The position numbers and the translations under genes were made by a program. From the NCBI RefSeq assembly GCF_958295425.1, contig NC_081151.1, forward strand, positions 12,446,606 through 12,510,605: a stretch of 64,000 nt of DNA. The letters are read 5' to 3'. The notes under the pieces are model-generated. The model was not told the origin of the DNA. It saw only the letters and a list, made by a program, of their open reading frames with translations, and ran no database searches. Of the stretch, positions 37,801 to 47,696 are shown one piece after another. Within the stretch, counting starts at the first letter, position 1. Every line of letters starts with the position of its first letter. The stretch is from Solea solea. Lineage: Eukaryota; Chordata; Actinopteri; Pleuronectiformes; Soleidae.

Positions 37801-39576
37801 TAAATATAGTATTATATTCAAACCATTGAAATATGACTTCATACAATGCCAATTAATTGGCTCTACATGACTCTACATGAGTATAGTGGTGTTTTCTTTT
37901 CGTTTAAATAAAATAGGGGTAGCAGTGCTAGCAGTGTTTTGGCAACAGAAGTTACACAATGGGACTTCAAATGAAAATGGAGTAGTATGGATGTCACCTA
38001 GGTCTTTGATAAAAATGTTAATAAATCAGCTGCATTTGTATTTCAGTCACAACTCACCCCCATATGAAAAACACAGTAAGCATCAGATATGGCCTGCGTG
38101 TAGCTCTTCATATCAGTACAACCACAGCCAACATGGAAGCTTACACCAATCACATCCAGCCCAAGCTCTTTAGCTCGCTCCAGGAGACCTCTACAGGATT
38201 TGAGTTGGGCCCCAAACTTCATACTGAGGGGAAATTTTGACTTGGAGTCATCAGTGGTGATTCGCAGCACCAGCCTGTGTAAGACATAAATTAAGTTATT
38301 AGTGAAAAGGACAATAATTCTGAGAAAAAGTAAGATAAACAAATTTTAAAAACAAGCATAATTAGCATATTATGGATGATAAATATCCGTACTTGGCATT
38401 GTCATGACAATGAACCACTTTCACAAGTTCCTCTTCACTATCAAAGGTCATCATCTGGACTGCATGAGCTGACGCATACTTGATGTGAGAGACTTGTTTG
38501 CAGGGGTTGGCATAGATGATTCTGCTTGGATCCACTCCCAGTGACTGGACCAGCTGAATCTCTGTCTAGAAGTGAAATTGCCAACCAAAGCAAAACATCA
38601 AAAAAGTTTTATTGTGTTTGAGGTTTTTTTTGATCTTGTGCCTTGGACAAAATTTCAAAACACACCTTGCTTGCACAGTCAAAGCCAGTTCCCAGGGACA
38701 CCAGTGTCATAACGACTTCCCGGGAGTCGTTACATTTGACAGCGTAGTAAGGAGTGACACGTGGCAGAGCCCTCACCCAGCGCAGGTGTTTCTTCAACAC
38801 ATCTCCCAAGTCACAGACGTAGAAGGCATCCCGGTCATCCTGTGATGGAGAAGATGAAAGATACATGTGTTTAACAAAAGCAGTAGGCTAAGTTCTAAGT
38901 TCATTTTTCTGTGGCTGTGGTGAAATCAATTGGGGAGAAATAGTGAAACGATTCAACGCATATGTTCAACTCGCAAGGAATCATCTTCAAGTTTACTTTG
39001 CTGGCTTGCAAATTAGAGCTTTCTGCTAAATACATGGCAAGTTCAAGTTCATCAAGGCCATCAAGTTGGTGATGGTTGAACGCTGTAACATTGTCTAGTT
39101 ATTACATTGTCTGGTTATAACATAATATTCATCTTGTTATAACAAGATATTCATCTTGTTATAACATGACCTATCACCAACTTTTTTCCTCAGTTTGGCA
39201 ATACATTTCTCTTCAGTTGAAACTCAGTGTGTGTGCTGATGACAAATAATTCTTGTAATTGCTCACAGAACATGTTTAGAGTTTAATCTTATGCACATCA
39301 CAGCAGTGATGAAGCACTGTCATGCACATCCAAGAGTAACGTTATCTAGACATGTGCTTGCTGCAGATGCTAAAATTAAGTAAGTATATGTGCATATGTG
39401 TACTTGTATTTGTTACCAATCCACTCACCACAAAGTTGTTTGTTAGTTTTTGCTATATTTCATGTTTCTCTTACCATTAGAAAAGATTCATTGATCTTCT
39501 GCTCAACAGTATCCCATGCAGAGAAACCCTCCTCCAGGAAAGTGAAGTCAACCTCAGTGGGAGTGGCAGCGTTCAT
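31832..39576 (-). CDS. Ornithine decarboxylase paralogue with lost catalytic residues (AZIN-like pseudoenzyme)
   Basis: Nine in-phase GT-AG exons give 453 residues plus stop. Exons: 39475-39576, 38666-38839, 38393-38565, 38058-38274, 36582-36668, 36262-36424, 34677-34801, 32039-32253, 31832-31937. It is clearly ODC-family: [17 protein letters not shown] holds PLP Lys69, [12 protein letters not shown] the Gly loop, and antizyme-element sequence [17 protein letters not shown] is kept. However, by human numbering Ser200 is Cys (FHVGCGC), Arg277 is Ser (AEPGSFYV), the Asp332 loop reads VNDAVSKSF instead of VNDGVYGSF, and Cys360-Asp361 are Ser-Ser ([10 protein letters not shown]). Tyr389 (GAYT) and His197 are retained. 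The Arg277-to-Ser change is also the AZIN1 state. ODC activity is unlikely; an antizyme-inhibitor or dimer-modulating role is inferred. The C-terminus ([13 protein letters not shown]) lacks the ODC degradation tail. No stop or frameshift interrupts it. Confidence 0.92.
32403..33552. mobile_element. DNA transposon with arrayed CAAGTACG subterminal repeats
   Basis: The 1.15-kb element lies in the last-but-one intron of the ODC-like gene. Its ends are CCGTTTCTCAATA inverted repeats (32,403 and 33,540-33,552). Next to each end are many copies of AAGTA(C/T)-type octamers in both orientations, for example CAAGTACGGGAGTACGCAAG near 33,497. No transposase frame was found, so it is non-autonomous. A clear target duplication was not identified and the superfamily is unknown to me. 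Confidence 0.75.
34250..34575 (+). mobile_element. SINE copy, diverged
   Basis: It carries the tRNA-like head region (GCACTGTTGCCTCACAGCAA), the internal TCTAAATTAACCATATG block, GACCTGTCCAGGGTATACTC, and the GGATGGATAGATGG tail. Many substitutions separate it from the copy at 43,796. It lies in an ODC-like gene intron. Confidence 0.7.
35110..35490 (+). mobile_element. Non-LTR retrotransposon fragment with poly-C tract
   Basis: Plus-strand frames read like the linker between endonuclease and RT of fish LINEs ([19 protein letters not shown] then [10 protein letters not shown]), interrupted by a run of 21 C at 35,284-35,304. Only a remnant is present. The assignment is by pattern recall. Confidence 0.45.
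35925..36000 (+). mobile_element. LINE reverse-transcriptase fragment (L2-like)
   Basis: The frame reads [19 protein letters not shown], the conserved NxxKTE block of L2/CR1-type reverse transcriptases. It is very short. Sequence to about 36,150 matches a dispersed fish repeat also seen at 54,575-54,690 (AGGAGCAA(C/T)(A/G)TGGGGTTAAGTG). Confidence 0.6.
36837..36870. repeat. Perfect 15-bp hairpin
   Basis: AATATTGACACATCA and its exact inverse TGATGTGTCAATATT are separated by CTGA. It lies about 170 nt from an exon of the ODC-like gene, within the intron. Confidence 0.85.
39100..39172. repeat. Short tandem repeat with TTGTTATAACAAG palindromes
   Basis: ATATTCATCTTGTTATAAC occurs repeatedly with a period of about 24 bp in the first intron of the ODC-like gene. 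Confidence 0.7.
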
Positions 39577-40109
39577 GGTCCCAAGAAGTCTTTTCTGTGG
39601 GAGGGGGATGTCAAATAGAGTTTATGTTCAGCTTTGATTTCAATATCTGATTTGTACCTGATTTCTACTCTATGACTATGTTAAAAAAAAAAAAAAAAAA
39701 AGATGTATACATATCATAAGCCACAGGTTTTACTTGCTTCCTTGATGTGTTTCTTTTGGTAAGATGGCACCTTACCATGGCGACACGCTGTGAATTGCTC
39801 TCTCTGCAGTCTTGCACTTGTGCACTGTTTTTCCGTGTGTACATCTTATTGTTTATGACCCTACAACTCTTTCAGACAATGCTATGTTAACGGGATTACT
39901 CCAGAGCTTGTTTCTCAAATAAGCAATTTCTTTGGACAAAGGCAAATATTGGCGGAGGAGACAAGCACCTTAATCAGACGATGATGGTGTCCTCCCATCC
40001 CTACTCAAAATAGTGCTGGCTAATCTTCAAAAAAAAGTGGACGAACTCCACTGCCGCATTGGCTCGTGCAGGGACTTGATAGAGTGCAGTGTATTTTGAC
40101 ACACGCCAG

Positions 40110-40650
40110 CCTGATCCTCCTTCCAGACCTTTGCCACTGAGCTCCGCAAGGTGTTCGGGGTGGCATCACTCGACATCTCAGGTGGCTTCTGGAGCTCAGC
40201 CAGGGGTCCCACTCTGTGGTGAATTACACCATCGACTTCCGCTCCAAGGCTTGGCTGAGCGAGTGGAACCCACCAGCCCAGGTCAACGCTTTCCTTCTGG
40301 GACTGGCTGACTACATCAAGGACGAGCTGGTCTCTAACAACCTGTCCTCCTCACTGGACGGCATCATCAAGCTGGTTTCCTGCATCAACAGACGCATCGT
40401 GGCCAGACGCAACCTGGCCAGATGGCAGGAGAGGCACTCGGATTGACGTCCTTCAGTTCTTCCCCTGCTGTCATCTCCTCCTGCTGGTCAACCCATGAAA
40501 GAGTTTGAGCCCATGCAGGGTCGGCCGGGCCAGCCTCACCCCTGAAGAGAGAGAAAGACGTCGCATGTCAAACCTCTGTCTCTACTGTGGTGAAGTCGGA
40601 CACTTCATCTCCAAGTGTCCAGCAAAAGCCTGGGCTCGCCAGTGAGGGGG
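40110..40650 (+). mobile_element. Ty3/gypsy gag remnant
   Basis: The open frame at 40,216-40,446 (VNYTIDFRSKAWLSEWNPPA then AFLLGLADYIKDELV) matches the capsid region of fish sushi-type gypsy gag. Shortly after, about 40,577-40,619 reads the zinc knuckle [14 protein letters not shown] (C-x2-C-x4-H-x4-C). The frames are disconnected by frameshifts, so the copy is inactive. Confidence 0.8.
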
Positions 40651-40984
40651 GACGTCTTGGCGAGCCACAGATCCAAACCCTCCTCCAATCTACATCCCTG
40701 TGCCAAGCTCGGGGGCGGAAGGCTGGGTCAATCACAGGACAGAAACAGCAGACAGGTCGGGGACAGGCATGGTCGATACCGGGGAATCAGTCCAAAAAGC
40801 GTTGGAGTGACTAGTATGAATGACAGAACAAGCTGAAAAAAAACGACCCCACGCAGAGTCGGGTGGGAAGGCTAATATTCCTTGGAGAGATCCCCCTTCA
40901 TCCTTTCTTCTCTGGCTCCCGGGAGCTCGTCACCCTAATCAGAGGAGGGGTCCTCGGTGCTGACGTTGTCGACTTTGGACTTAG

Positions 40985-41345
40985 TGTTAGACGGGCTTGG
41001 GGATACATCCGGTCTTCATCGGCTGATCCGGATTGTTCCTGATGGAACCTTCTGATGAGGGCATGGTCCAGTACAACCCTTTTAACTTCGAATGTCCTGA
41101 TGAACCGTAGGGCCAGTGTCTTAGATTCAACCTTCAGGGGGAGGTCCCTGATGGAGAGCTAGACCTTTTGACCCGGCTGGTACTCCGGAGTCTGGGAGTG
41201 GCAATGGTTGTAGGTGGATGTGTAGCAGCCAGTGGCTCAGAGGAGGGTGGCCTGGGCCTGGACCCAGGTCTGGTGACATTGGCAAATGAAGGCAGGAAGC
41301 CTCCCTTTACAGAGGGGGCTGCCTAAATAGCCCTGTGCCACAGTA
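40985..41345 (-). mobile_element. Ty3/gypsy integrase C-terminal remnant
   Basis: Minus-strand frames read PLCKGRLPAFICQCHQTWVQ (about 41,265-41,325), then TPEYQPGQK and RDLPLKVESKTLALRFI. This is the region between the integrase core and chromodomain in sushi-type gypsy elements. It is oriented opposite to the gag fragment just left of it, so the two pieces either come from different insertions or were rearranged. Confidence 0.75.
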
Positions 41346-41404
41346 AACAATGCTTTTCGTCCCGTAGCTCTCACCTCGATTGTTATGAAATAATTTGAAA
41401 AATG

Positions 41405-41600
41405 TGTTGTGTCACTGCTCATGAAGGATGTCGAGCCAAAGTTAGATGTGTACCAGTTTGCGTATAAGCAGGAATGCAGCACTGATGATGCAATCCTTCG
41501 CACTTTGCACTTTATTTCCAAGTACCTTGAGAACACAAAAGCTTGTGCTAGAAGTGTATTTGTTGATTTCAGCTCAGCTTTTAATACAGTGTAGATTCAC
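41405..41600 (+). mobile_element. LINE reverse-transcriptase fragment, first part
   Basis: The frame LDVYQFAYKQECSTDDAIL leading to VFVDFSSAFNTV is the RT fingers/palm motif of Rex/L2-type LINEs, ending at a stop at 41,592. A likely continuation of a related LINE is at 42,150-42,480. Confidence 0.8.
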
Positions 41601-41604
41601 ATTG

Positions 41605-42145
41605 TTGGGGGATCAACAATAGCGGCAATAATTTGATTGACAAAAATAAAAAATAAAATAATAAAAAATAATAATTTATTTATTAAATATTTTGAAAAAA
41701 GAATTAAATTTTAATTAATTTTAGATCGGAGCACCACCCTGAAAACAGGGAAAAACAATCAACCTATGCCTTTTAAAATCAGTCTAAATAATCACTTTAC
41801 TTGACTATGATATCAAAGATATCCCAATTGAACAGTATTGAAGGTATGAATCCGAGCACAGACTCTCTCAACCCCCATTTGTCACAGTATTCATGTAGTA
41901 AAGATACTGAGCGTTCCTTCAGGTGAATCAAAGTAATAATTTATTAATTCACATACACACCATAAACACAGTGTGTTTGTGTGTGCGTGTGTGTGTGTGC
42001 GCAACAGGAGATAAAGATAAGAAAGGGGGAGTGATGCGGCTGGCCGAGCTAAGCCACTCCCATTTCTGAAACTAGAGTGGAGGAGGCATGCACAGTAGCA
42101 GTGACTGTAGACGCACGCCTCTACCTAAGATGGCGCCGAAAACAC
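41605..42145 (+). mobile_element. LTR-like sequence related to 44,311-47,411
   Basis: It begins TGTTGGGGGATCAAC and shares GGAGCACCACCCTGAAAACA-type sequence and the following layout with the element at 44,311 (GGGGCACCACTCCTCTCAAA). It also has an AAGATGGCG (YY1-like) motif at 42,127 and a TG-rich tract at 41,970-42,001. A matching right end was not found, so it is probably truncated. Confidence 0.55.
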
Positions 42146-42149
42146 ATTA

Positions 42150-42480
42150 ACATGATGAGCAGATCTTGGCCTATGAGGGAACTCTCATATAAGTATTTAG
42201 GAGTTCTTATTGATAATCTTCTCTGCTGAAAGACACATATTGACAACCTGCGCAATAGATTGCAACAGAGGCTATATTTTTTGCGGTGATTAAGATCATC
42301 ATTATATATGGGATCACCTCATGGTTTGGCAACCTTACATGCATGCACAAAACAGCAATCAAAATCATAGGGAGGAAAGAAGAGCCCATACATAGTATTT
42401 ATGAACAGGCAGTTAGGAAAAAAGCAAAGAAAATAATTTCCGACTCCCAACACCCACTCTTCACAGGTTCTAGTGCAATA
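42150..42480 (+). mobile_element. LINE reverse-transcriptase C-terminal fragment
   Basis: Frames read YKYLGVLIDN, KTHIDNLRNRLQQRLYFLR and IIYGITSWFGNLTCMHK, the C-terminal RT and thumb region of Rex/CR1 LINEs, with frame breaks. Together with 41,405-41,600 it may be one LINE split by the LTR-like insertion. Confidence 0.75.
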
Positions 42481-42611
42481 GGGCAATATGTAATACAATA
42501 TCATATTAACACTTGCACTTTATCCCTATACTGTAGATTTCTATGCAATAGAGCAAAGTACAATTTAACTTACAGTCAATCAAGCTCCATGTCGTCGAGA
42601 ATAATCTGTAT

Positions 42612-42915
42612 AATGCATCCATCCATTTTCTACCGCTTTATCCTCCACATGAGGGCCACGGGAGGTGCTGTGTCAATCTCAGCTGACATAGGACAATAGG
42701 CGGCGTACACCCTGGACAGTTTGCCAGTCCATCGCAGGGTAATATAAACATATAGAGACAAACAACAATTCACTCTCACACTCACACCTACGGTCAATTT
42801 AGAGTGGCCAATTTACCTAATCCCCATGTCTGCATATTATTTGACTGTGAAGGAAGCCAGAGAACCTGGTGAAAACCCACACATCACACGGGGAGAGGAT
42901 GCAAACTCCATACAG
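42612..42915 (-). mobile_element. SINE copy, reverse orientation
   Basis: The left end is the reverse complement of the SINE tail (CCATTTTCTACCGCTTTATC), followed in reverse by the GTACACCCTGGACAGTTTGC and GGTCAATTTAGAGTGGCCAA blocks. Confidence 0.8.
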
Positions 42916-43629
42916 AAAGGCGATACTTGATTGTTAAAAAAATAAATAGTTGCAGCTCTAAAATCAAAGTGATATTTGTATAAAATGTTTTAACATAGGC
43001 TACTGCACCTGGACTGAGGACGTGGAAGTCCTGCGTCAGAGTTCACTGAAATTGTTGGCTCATCAACAAATGTACCTCAAAATATACTTCATGACAGTTT
43101 TAACAGGCAAGTAGAAGGTAAATGGTCTGTATTTACAGTATATAGCGCTTTTCTAGTCTTGATGACCAAGTTCCATAGTGCAAATACATGTAGACATGCT
43201 CAGGCTTTGACGTGACATTTACCTTGTTACCAATGATATGGTACATAACACACCACTATATTTTCAGACAACTTACCTGCACCGAGCTTTACTGCAGATT
43301 CTGTTGAGATCAAAGTAGTTTATAGGTAGAAAGTTCCCCCAACTGAAAATATGGCAATTATGTTGGCTTTTATCCATGTTCTTCAAGGACTTTGTGAAGG
43401 GACTTCTTTCCAGTCATATTAACACATTGAACACCCATTCTAATTTTTTACGAATAATGAATACTGAATTCATATTATTTTTCATACGCTTCTGGCATCA
43501 AATGGCATTGTGTATCAGTTAGTGAGTTGATAAAAATTAAAATAACCTCTATTTTTCTAGTCATGTAACTGTTCCTTTACATGGTTTGTTAGCTCAGGCC
43601 TTTATAAATGTACCAATTTCAAATTAATG

Positions 43630-43786
43630 TGTAATTTAATTTAAATTAAATTAAATTAAATTAAATTAAATTAAATTAAATTAAATTAAATTAAATTAAA
43701 TTAAATTAAATTGATTTAAATTAAATTAAATTAAATTAAATTAAATTAAATTAAATTAAATTAAATTAAATTAAATTAAATTAAAC
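43630..43786. repeat. (TTAAA)n pentanucleotide microsatellite
   Basis: About thirty TTAAA units with one GATTTAAA interruption. The paralogous site at about 48,438 has only two or three units, so the tract expanded after the duplication. Confidence 0.95.
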
Positions 43787-43795
43787 TCTAAAACA

Positions 43796-44182
43796 GGGTC
43801 ACACGGTGAGGTAGTGGTTAGCACTCTCGCCTTGCAGCGCGAAGACCGGGGTTCGAGCCCCGGTTCGAACAAGGGCTTTTCTGCATGGAGTTTGCATGTT
43901 CTCCCCGTGTGTGCGTGGGTTCTCTCCGGGTTCTCCGGCTTTATCCCACAGTCCAAAAACATGCAATGTGGGGATTAGGTAAATTGGACACTCTAAATTG
44001 ACCATAGGAGTGAGTGTGAGAGTGAATGGTTGTTTGTCTCTATCTCTGTGTGGCCCTGCGATGGACTGGCGAACTGTCCAGGGTGTACCCCGCCTGTCGC
44101 CCGATGTAGCTGAGATTGGCACAGCACCCCCCGCGACCCTCTGGCAGAGGATAAAGCGGTAGATGTTGACTGACTGACTAAC
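43796..44182 (+). mobile_element. Full-length tRNA-derived SINE with 14-bp target duplication
   Basis: The copy is flanked by TAAACTCTAAAACA at 43,782-43,795 and 44,183-44,196. The empty site is preserved in the sister duplication near 48,455. The head (GTAGTGGTTAGCACTCTCGC then GGTTCGAGCCCCGGTTCGAA) looks like tRNA A and B boxes. The body and GGATAAAGCGGTAGATG tail match other copies in this window. The family resembles fish Mermaid/V-SINE type; the exact name is uncertain. Confidence 0.9.
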
Positions 44183-44310
44183 TAAACTCTAAAACATGTT
44201 TTGTCTCTTATCTCAAGAATGAGGACGATCGGGATGAGAATTACTGTATGACAGTATTCTGATTCTGTGATTAATGTTTTTCTAAAAATGTTTAAAATGT
44301 TAATGCATGC

Positions 44311-47300
44311 TGTTGGGATTAGGGGCGTGATTGGTTATGAATTTATTATATTAATAATTGATTAATTATGGAATAATTAATTTCTTATAAAAAGTTGAGT
44401 CCAACTCAAATCGGGGCACCACTCCTCTCAAACAGAGGAGAACAATCGGTTCTAAATGAACCATTAATTCATAACCTCCAAAAACAGTCTCATAAATTAA
44501 GCCGACTACCAATTTGGATTATGATTAATAATTAACTTAATAATTGATAAATCACAATACTACATCAATAGTTAGGTGAATTGAAGGATTGGAGTTCTAC
44601 AGGGAAGAGGTTGGCAATATACACACTTGTGCAATATTAATCAGACCAGACTGTATATTTTATAAAACATTTATTAAAGAGACATCAAAGATATAAACAA
44701 GAATATTGTTGTTTACTATATACAGTGTATGTGTGTGAAAAGGAGAGAAAGAGGGAGTCTGTGTGTGTGCAGGTCAAATGGTCAAGTCAGATAGAGGTAG
44801 ACTACAAATCAAGATGGCGGTTGACAAAGAAACTACAAGATGGCGGAATCAAAGATGGCTTCTTGACCGCATGGCTACGGTGTTTCTTGGTTAACTACTT
44901 TTGTAAAGTGAGATGTCAGGTTAGATGAGAGGTTAGAAGCATGCACATCTAGAGCTGAGAGCTAAGAAGCATGCACATAACTACACTCTAACAAATGATG
45001 GGCTGGCTCAACGTAAAAAATTGATGTAACAATTTGCATGGATATTTTTGAGTTATTTCAACTAGTATTGAGTACATGCCACAAAACTTCTCTAGTTAGG
45101 CCAACTCAATTACTTTAGTACAAGCAACATGATTTGCCTTTTCCTCTACAAGCTTATTTAACTTGAACCAACTTAATTTTAATTGTGTTAAAATTACTCC
45201 TTTTAGTTATTCTAACTTATTTCTTTTTCTTTCATTCTACTCAGAAATGTCCATGCAAATTGTTACCTTAATTTTTTTTAGTACAATAACTTATTTATCT
45301 AAGTCAGAATAAATCACACATTGAAATTCCAGTTTTGTGATCTAACTGTTTATTTAAACACCAGTCAGCATCTTGCTTACAGTAACAGGACTGAGTGTAT
45401 ATCCATTTTAAGAGTAAACAAAAATGTAGCCTTCATAAAATAAATCAGGAAACTTATCAGCCCCATTAGCAAGGCACAGGCTCTGGGAACGTCCACATCC
45501 GTTAGGACCTCTGTTCCCTCCAGGACGATCTTTGCACAGGCTGCAGGTATACCACCTCGTGTTGTGACAATCCCCATCACCATCCTGGTAGATCAGAATC
45601 AATATTAATGTTTTAAGGGTTTGTAGTGGGAAAATAGTGGGAAAATCTACAAATATCAAAAAATTACATGATAACAGAATACCACTTTTTTAAAAAAAAC
45701 TAGTGGTTCTGTTTAAATTACTTGAATTTAGGTCATTCAGAAGGCTGTGGTGCCTACAACTTGCGCAACTTAAGTACAGTAAATTATATTTAACTGTTTT
45801 TGACTATTCAAGATGAAAAACAAGAGAAAATGCACGCAAACTACTGCAAAGAAATGGGCAGTGGGCAATTGCACACTTGTGCTGTTAAAACAACTAGCTT
45901 AATAATGGTATGACCACCGCTGTGGCGTCTCAACAATATTCGTTTCGTCAACATGGTTTTTTAGACTGCACTTAGACTGCTGCAATGGCTGACGAACAAA
46001 CCGAATGTGTGCTCAGTCACCTACAACGGCTGAGCCATGAAGCTATTGCTGCTCAAACCTTCAACACTACAACAAATTTTTTTAAGAATTTTTCAAGAAA
46101 CAAAGTTAAACTACTGAAAACCAGTGCCAATTAAAACCTGCCACCATAAAACAAAACCTAACAAACACGAATGTCAGACTGAATTATTAGCATTACTGCT
46201 AGCTTACACAATACCATTGCTGACTAATAAAAAGCATTATGATGCAGTATTATTAGCTGTTGTGAATAAAACAAGTCAAAATTGTACTCACCAAGCCGTA
46301 AAGTTTGCAAACCGCGATTCTCCAACTCAGTCGTGTCTTCGAACTTTATGCTTCCAACAGGCATGGTCTGTTCGTGCCAAACATGTCCGAGCAGGTCAGC
46401 CTTGTACTCAGCTTTTTAACAAACTTGGACACAGATTTTAAAGTTGTGCTAACTCAATACACCTCTATGTTAAGTTAAGGCAGAAATATTTGTTGAAAAT
46501 TCATGTTTTATTGAGTTAAAACTATTTTATTTATTTTCATTTAGACCAACTTATTTAATTAAGTTTTTAACTCATTATAATGTATACACATAACAAACTT
46601 GTTTTTTTTATACAGAAAAAGCTCTTGATTTTGAGCTATACAAACTAACCCCATGAATCATTTCTTAGAGTGTAACGTCATATTAACCTAAATCTAGACA
46701 TTACAACAACACTTTATGTCAGCAAGTAAGCTCAGTACAACATTTCATCTATGCTTAGCCAAGTAGTGTAATGCTATGCTAGGCCCAGTTACGTTACCAA
46801 GTCCTTAAAAGATGCCAAAGTGTCCTTTTGAGGTGCTGTCTGTTGGTCCAGGAACAGTAGATGGTTGACTGTGTTTCTGGTGTCTGTGGCTCAGGTTCCT
46901 CCTCACAAAGTTAGCTAGTTGGAGCTAACCTGGCTCTGGATCCTTGGTTGATCCTTAGGCAGGCTCTGGTGTCGCTGCCTCTGATGGGAGGATAGCAGGC
47001 TGCTGTGAGCGGGCCTGCTCGAAGATCAGCAGAGAGGGTCTCTTGCTGCTGGAAGCTTGTTAAGCTCTGTGCTGAAGGGTCTTCAGTCGAAGACCTGACG
47101 TCTGTGTCCTTCCTGCACCGAGAAGGGCAGGGGAGAGCAGAGGAGCCTGTGTCCTCCGGTGAGATGGAGAAGAGAAGAGCGAAGAAGAGCGAAAAGAGAA
47201 AAAAGGAGGGGAAACCTGGCTTTTGTATTGCCTGTTTCATGGGGGTCACATGTCCCAAAGTGACCACTGAGGTGGGTTTCCCACTGATGTGTGGAAGATA

Positions 47301-47411
47301 AGGGATCTTTATTGACTGAGTTTTATGACACTCTTTGTCTCTGAGCAAGGGGCCATGTGTTCTCCATCCGAGATGCATGTGACTCCATCTTGAATGAGCT
47401 GATCCCCAACA
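44311..47411 (+). mobile_element. LTR-like insertion with 4-bp target duplication
   Basis: The element starts TGTTGGGATT and ends GATCCCCAACA, flanked by ATGC on both sides (44,307-44,310 and 47,412-47,415). The empty site TAATGCATGCTTTCC is present at about 48,572 in the sister copy. TG...CA ends, short inverted tips and no coding capacity suggest a solo LTR. Without the nested transposon it is about 1.4 kb. It holds YY1-like motifs AAGATGGCGG at 44,811 and 44,837, with a weaker third at 44,852. Confidence 0.8.
44984..46672. mobile_element. Nested DNA transposon (TA target duplication)
   Basis: The ends are CACTCTAACAAATGAT and, inverted, CACTCTAAGAAATGAT; both sides have TA. It lies inside the LTR-like element. 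A minus-strand stretch at 45,400-45,583 reads like a gene fragment (DVDVPRACALLMGLISFLIY) resembling proteins found repeatedly in fish genomes; I cannot name it. No complete transposase was recognised. A TA target is typical of Tc1/mariner relatives, but the ends are not classical Tc1. Confidence 0.75.
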
Positions 47412-47696
47412 ATGCTTTCCATCAACATATACTGCTGCTTACTTTAGAGAAGTGAATTTGTGAAACTGAAGCAAAAATAAACAAGATGGTGGACAGTTGA
47501 TGTTGTTCAGGATTCATGGTTCTGGATAATAAAGATCCTGTAAGAAAATCTATTATATTTGACTAATTAAACACCAAGGGCACAGGTAAAAATGATAATC
47601 ATAATGATTTGAATGACAGTTTGCGGCAACAACGCAGGATTTAGTCATTTAGAAGTTCATGAATAGTGTAAATGAATAAACAGTCATAAAATCAGT
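47412..47696. repeat. Segmental duplication, copy 1, part B
   Basis: The sequence from ATGCTTTCCATCAACATATA to ATAAAATCAGTCAG is repeated at 48,576-48,882 with few differences. It was separated from its part A by the LTR-like insertion. Confidence 0.9.

Larger units (their letters stand above)
43095..44310. repeat. Segmental duplication, copy 1, part A
   Basis: The sequence from CAGTTTTAACAGGCAAGTAG to TTAATGCATGC is repeated at 47,697-48,579. Copy 1 alone contains the large TTAAA expansion and the SINE at 43,796. Part B of copy 1 was displaced to 47,412-47,696 by an insertion at 44,311. Confidence 0.9.

Noticed and set aside
43630..43786. CRISPR-like regular repeat
   Set aside because: Pure TTAAA pentanucleotides with no spacers, in a vertebrate genome: a microsatellite.
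43800..43872. tRNA-like sequence with A-box and B-box
   Set aside because: It is the head of the SINE at 43,796-44,182. It has no complete cloverleaf and lies within the element's target duplications.
46911..47378. 155-codon minus-strand open frame and its plus-strand partner
   Set aside because: They lie in the purine-rich right part of the LTR-like element, with no domain and no splice context.
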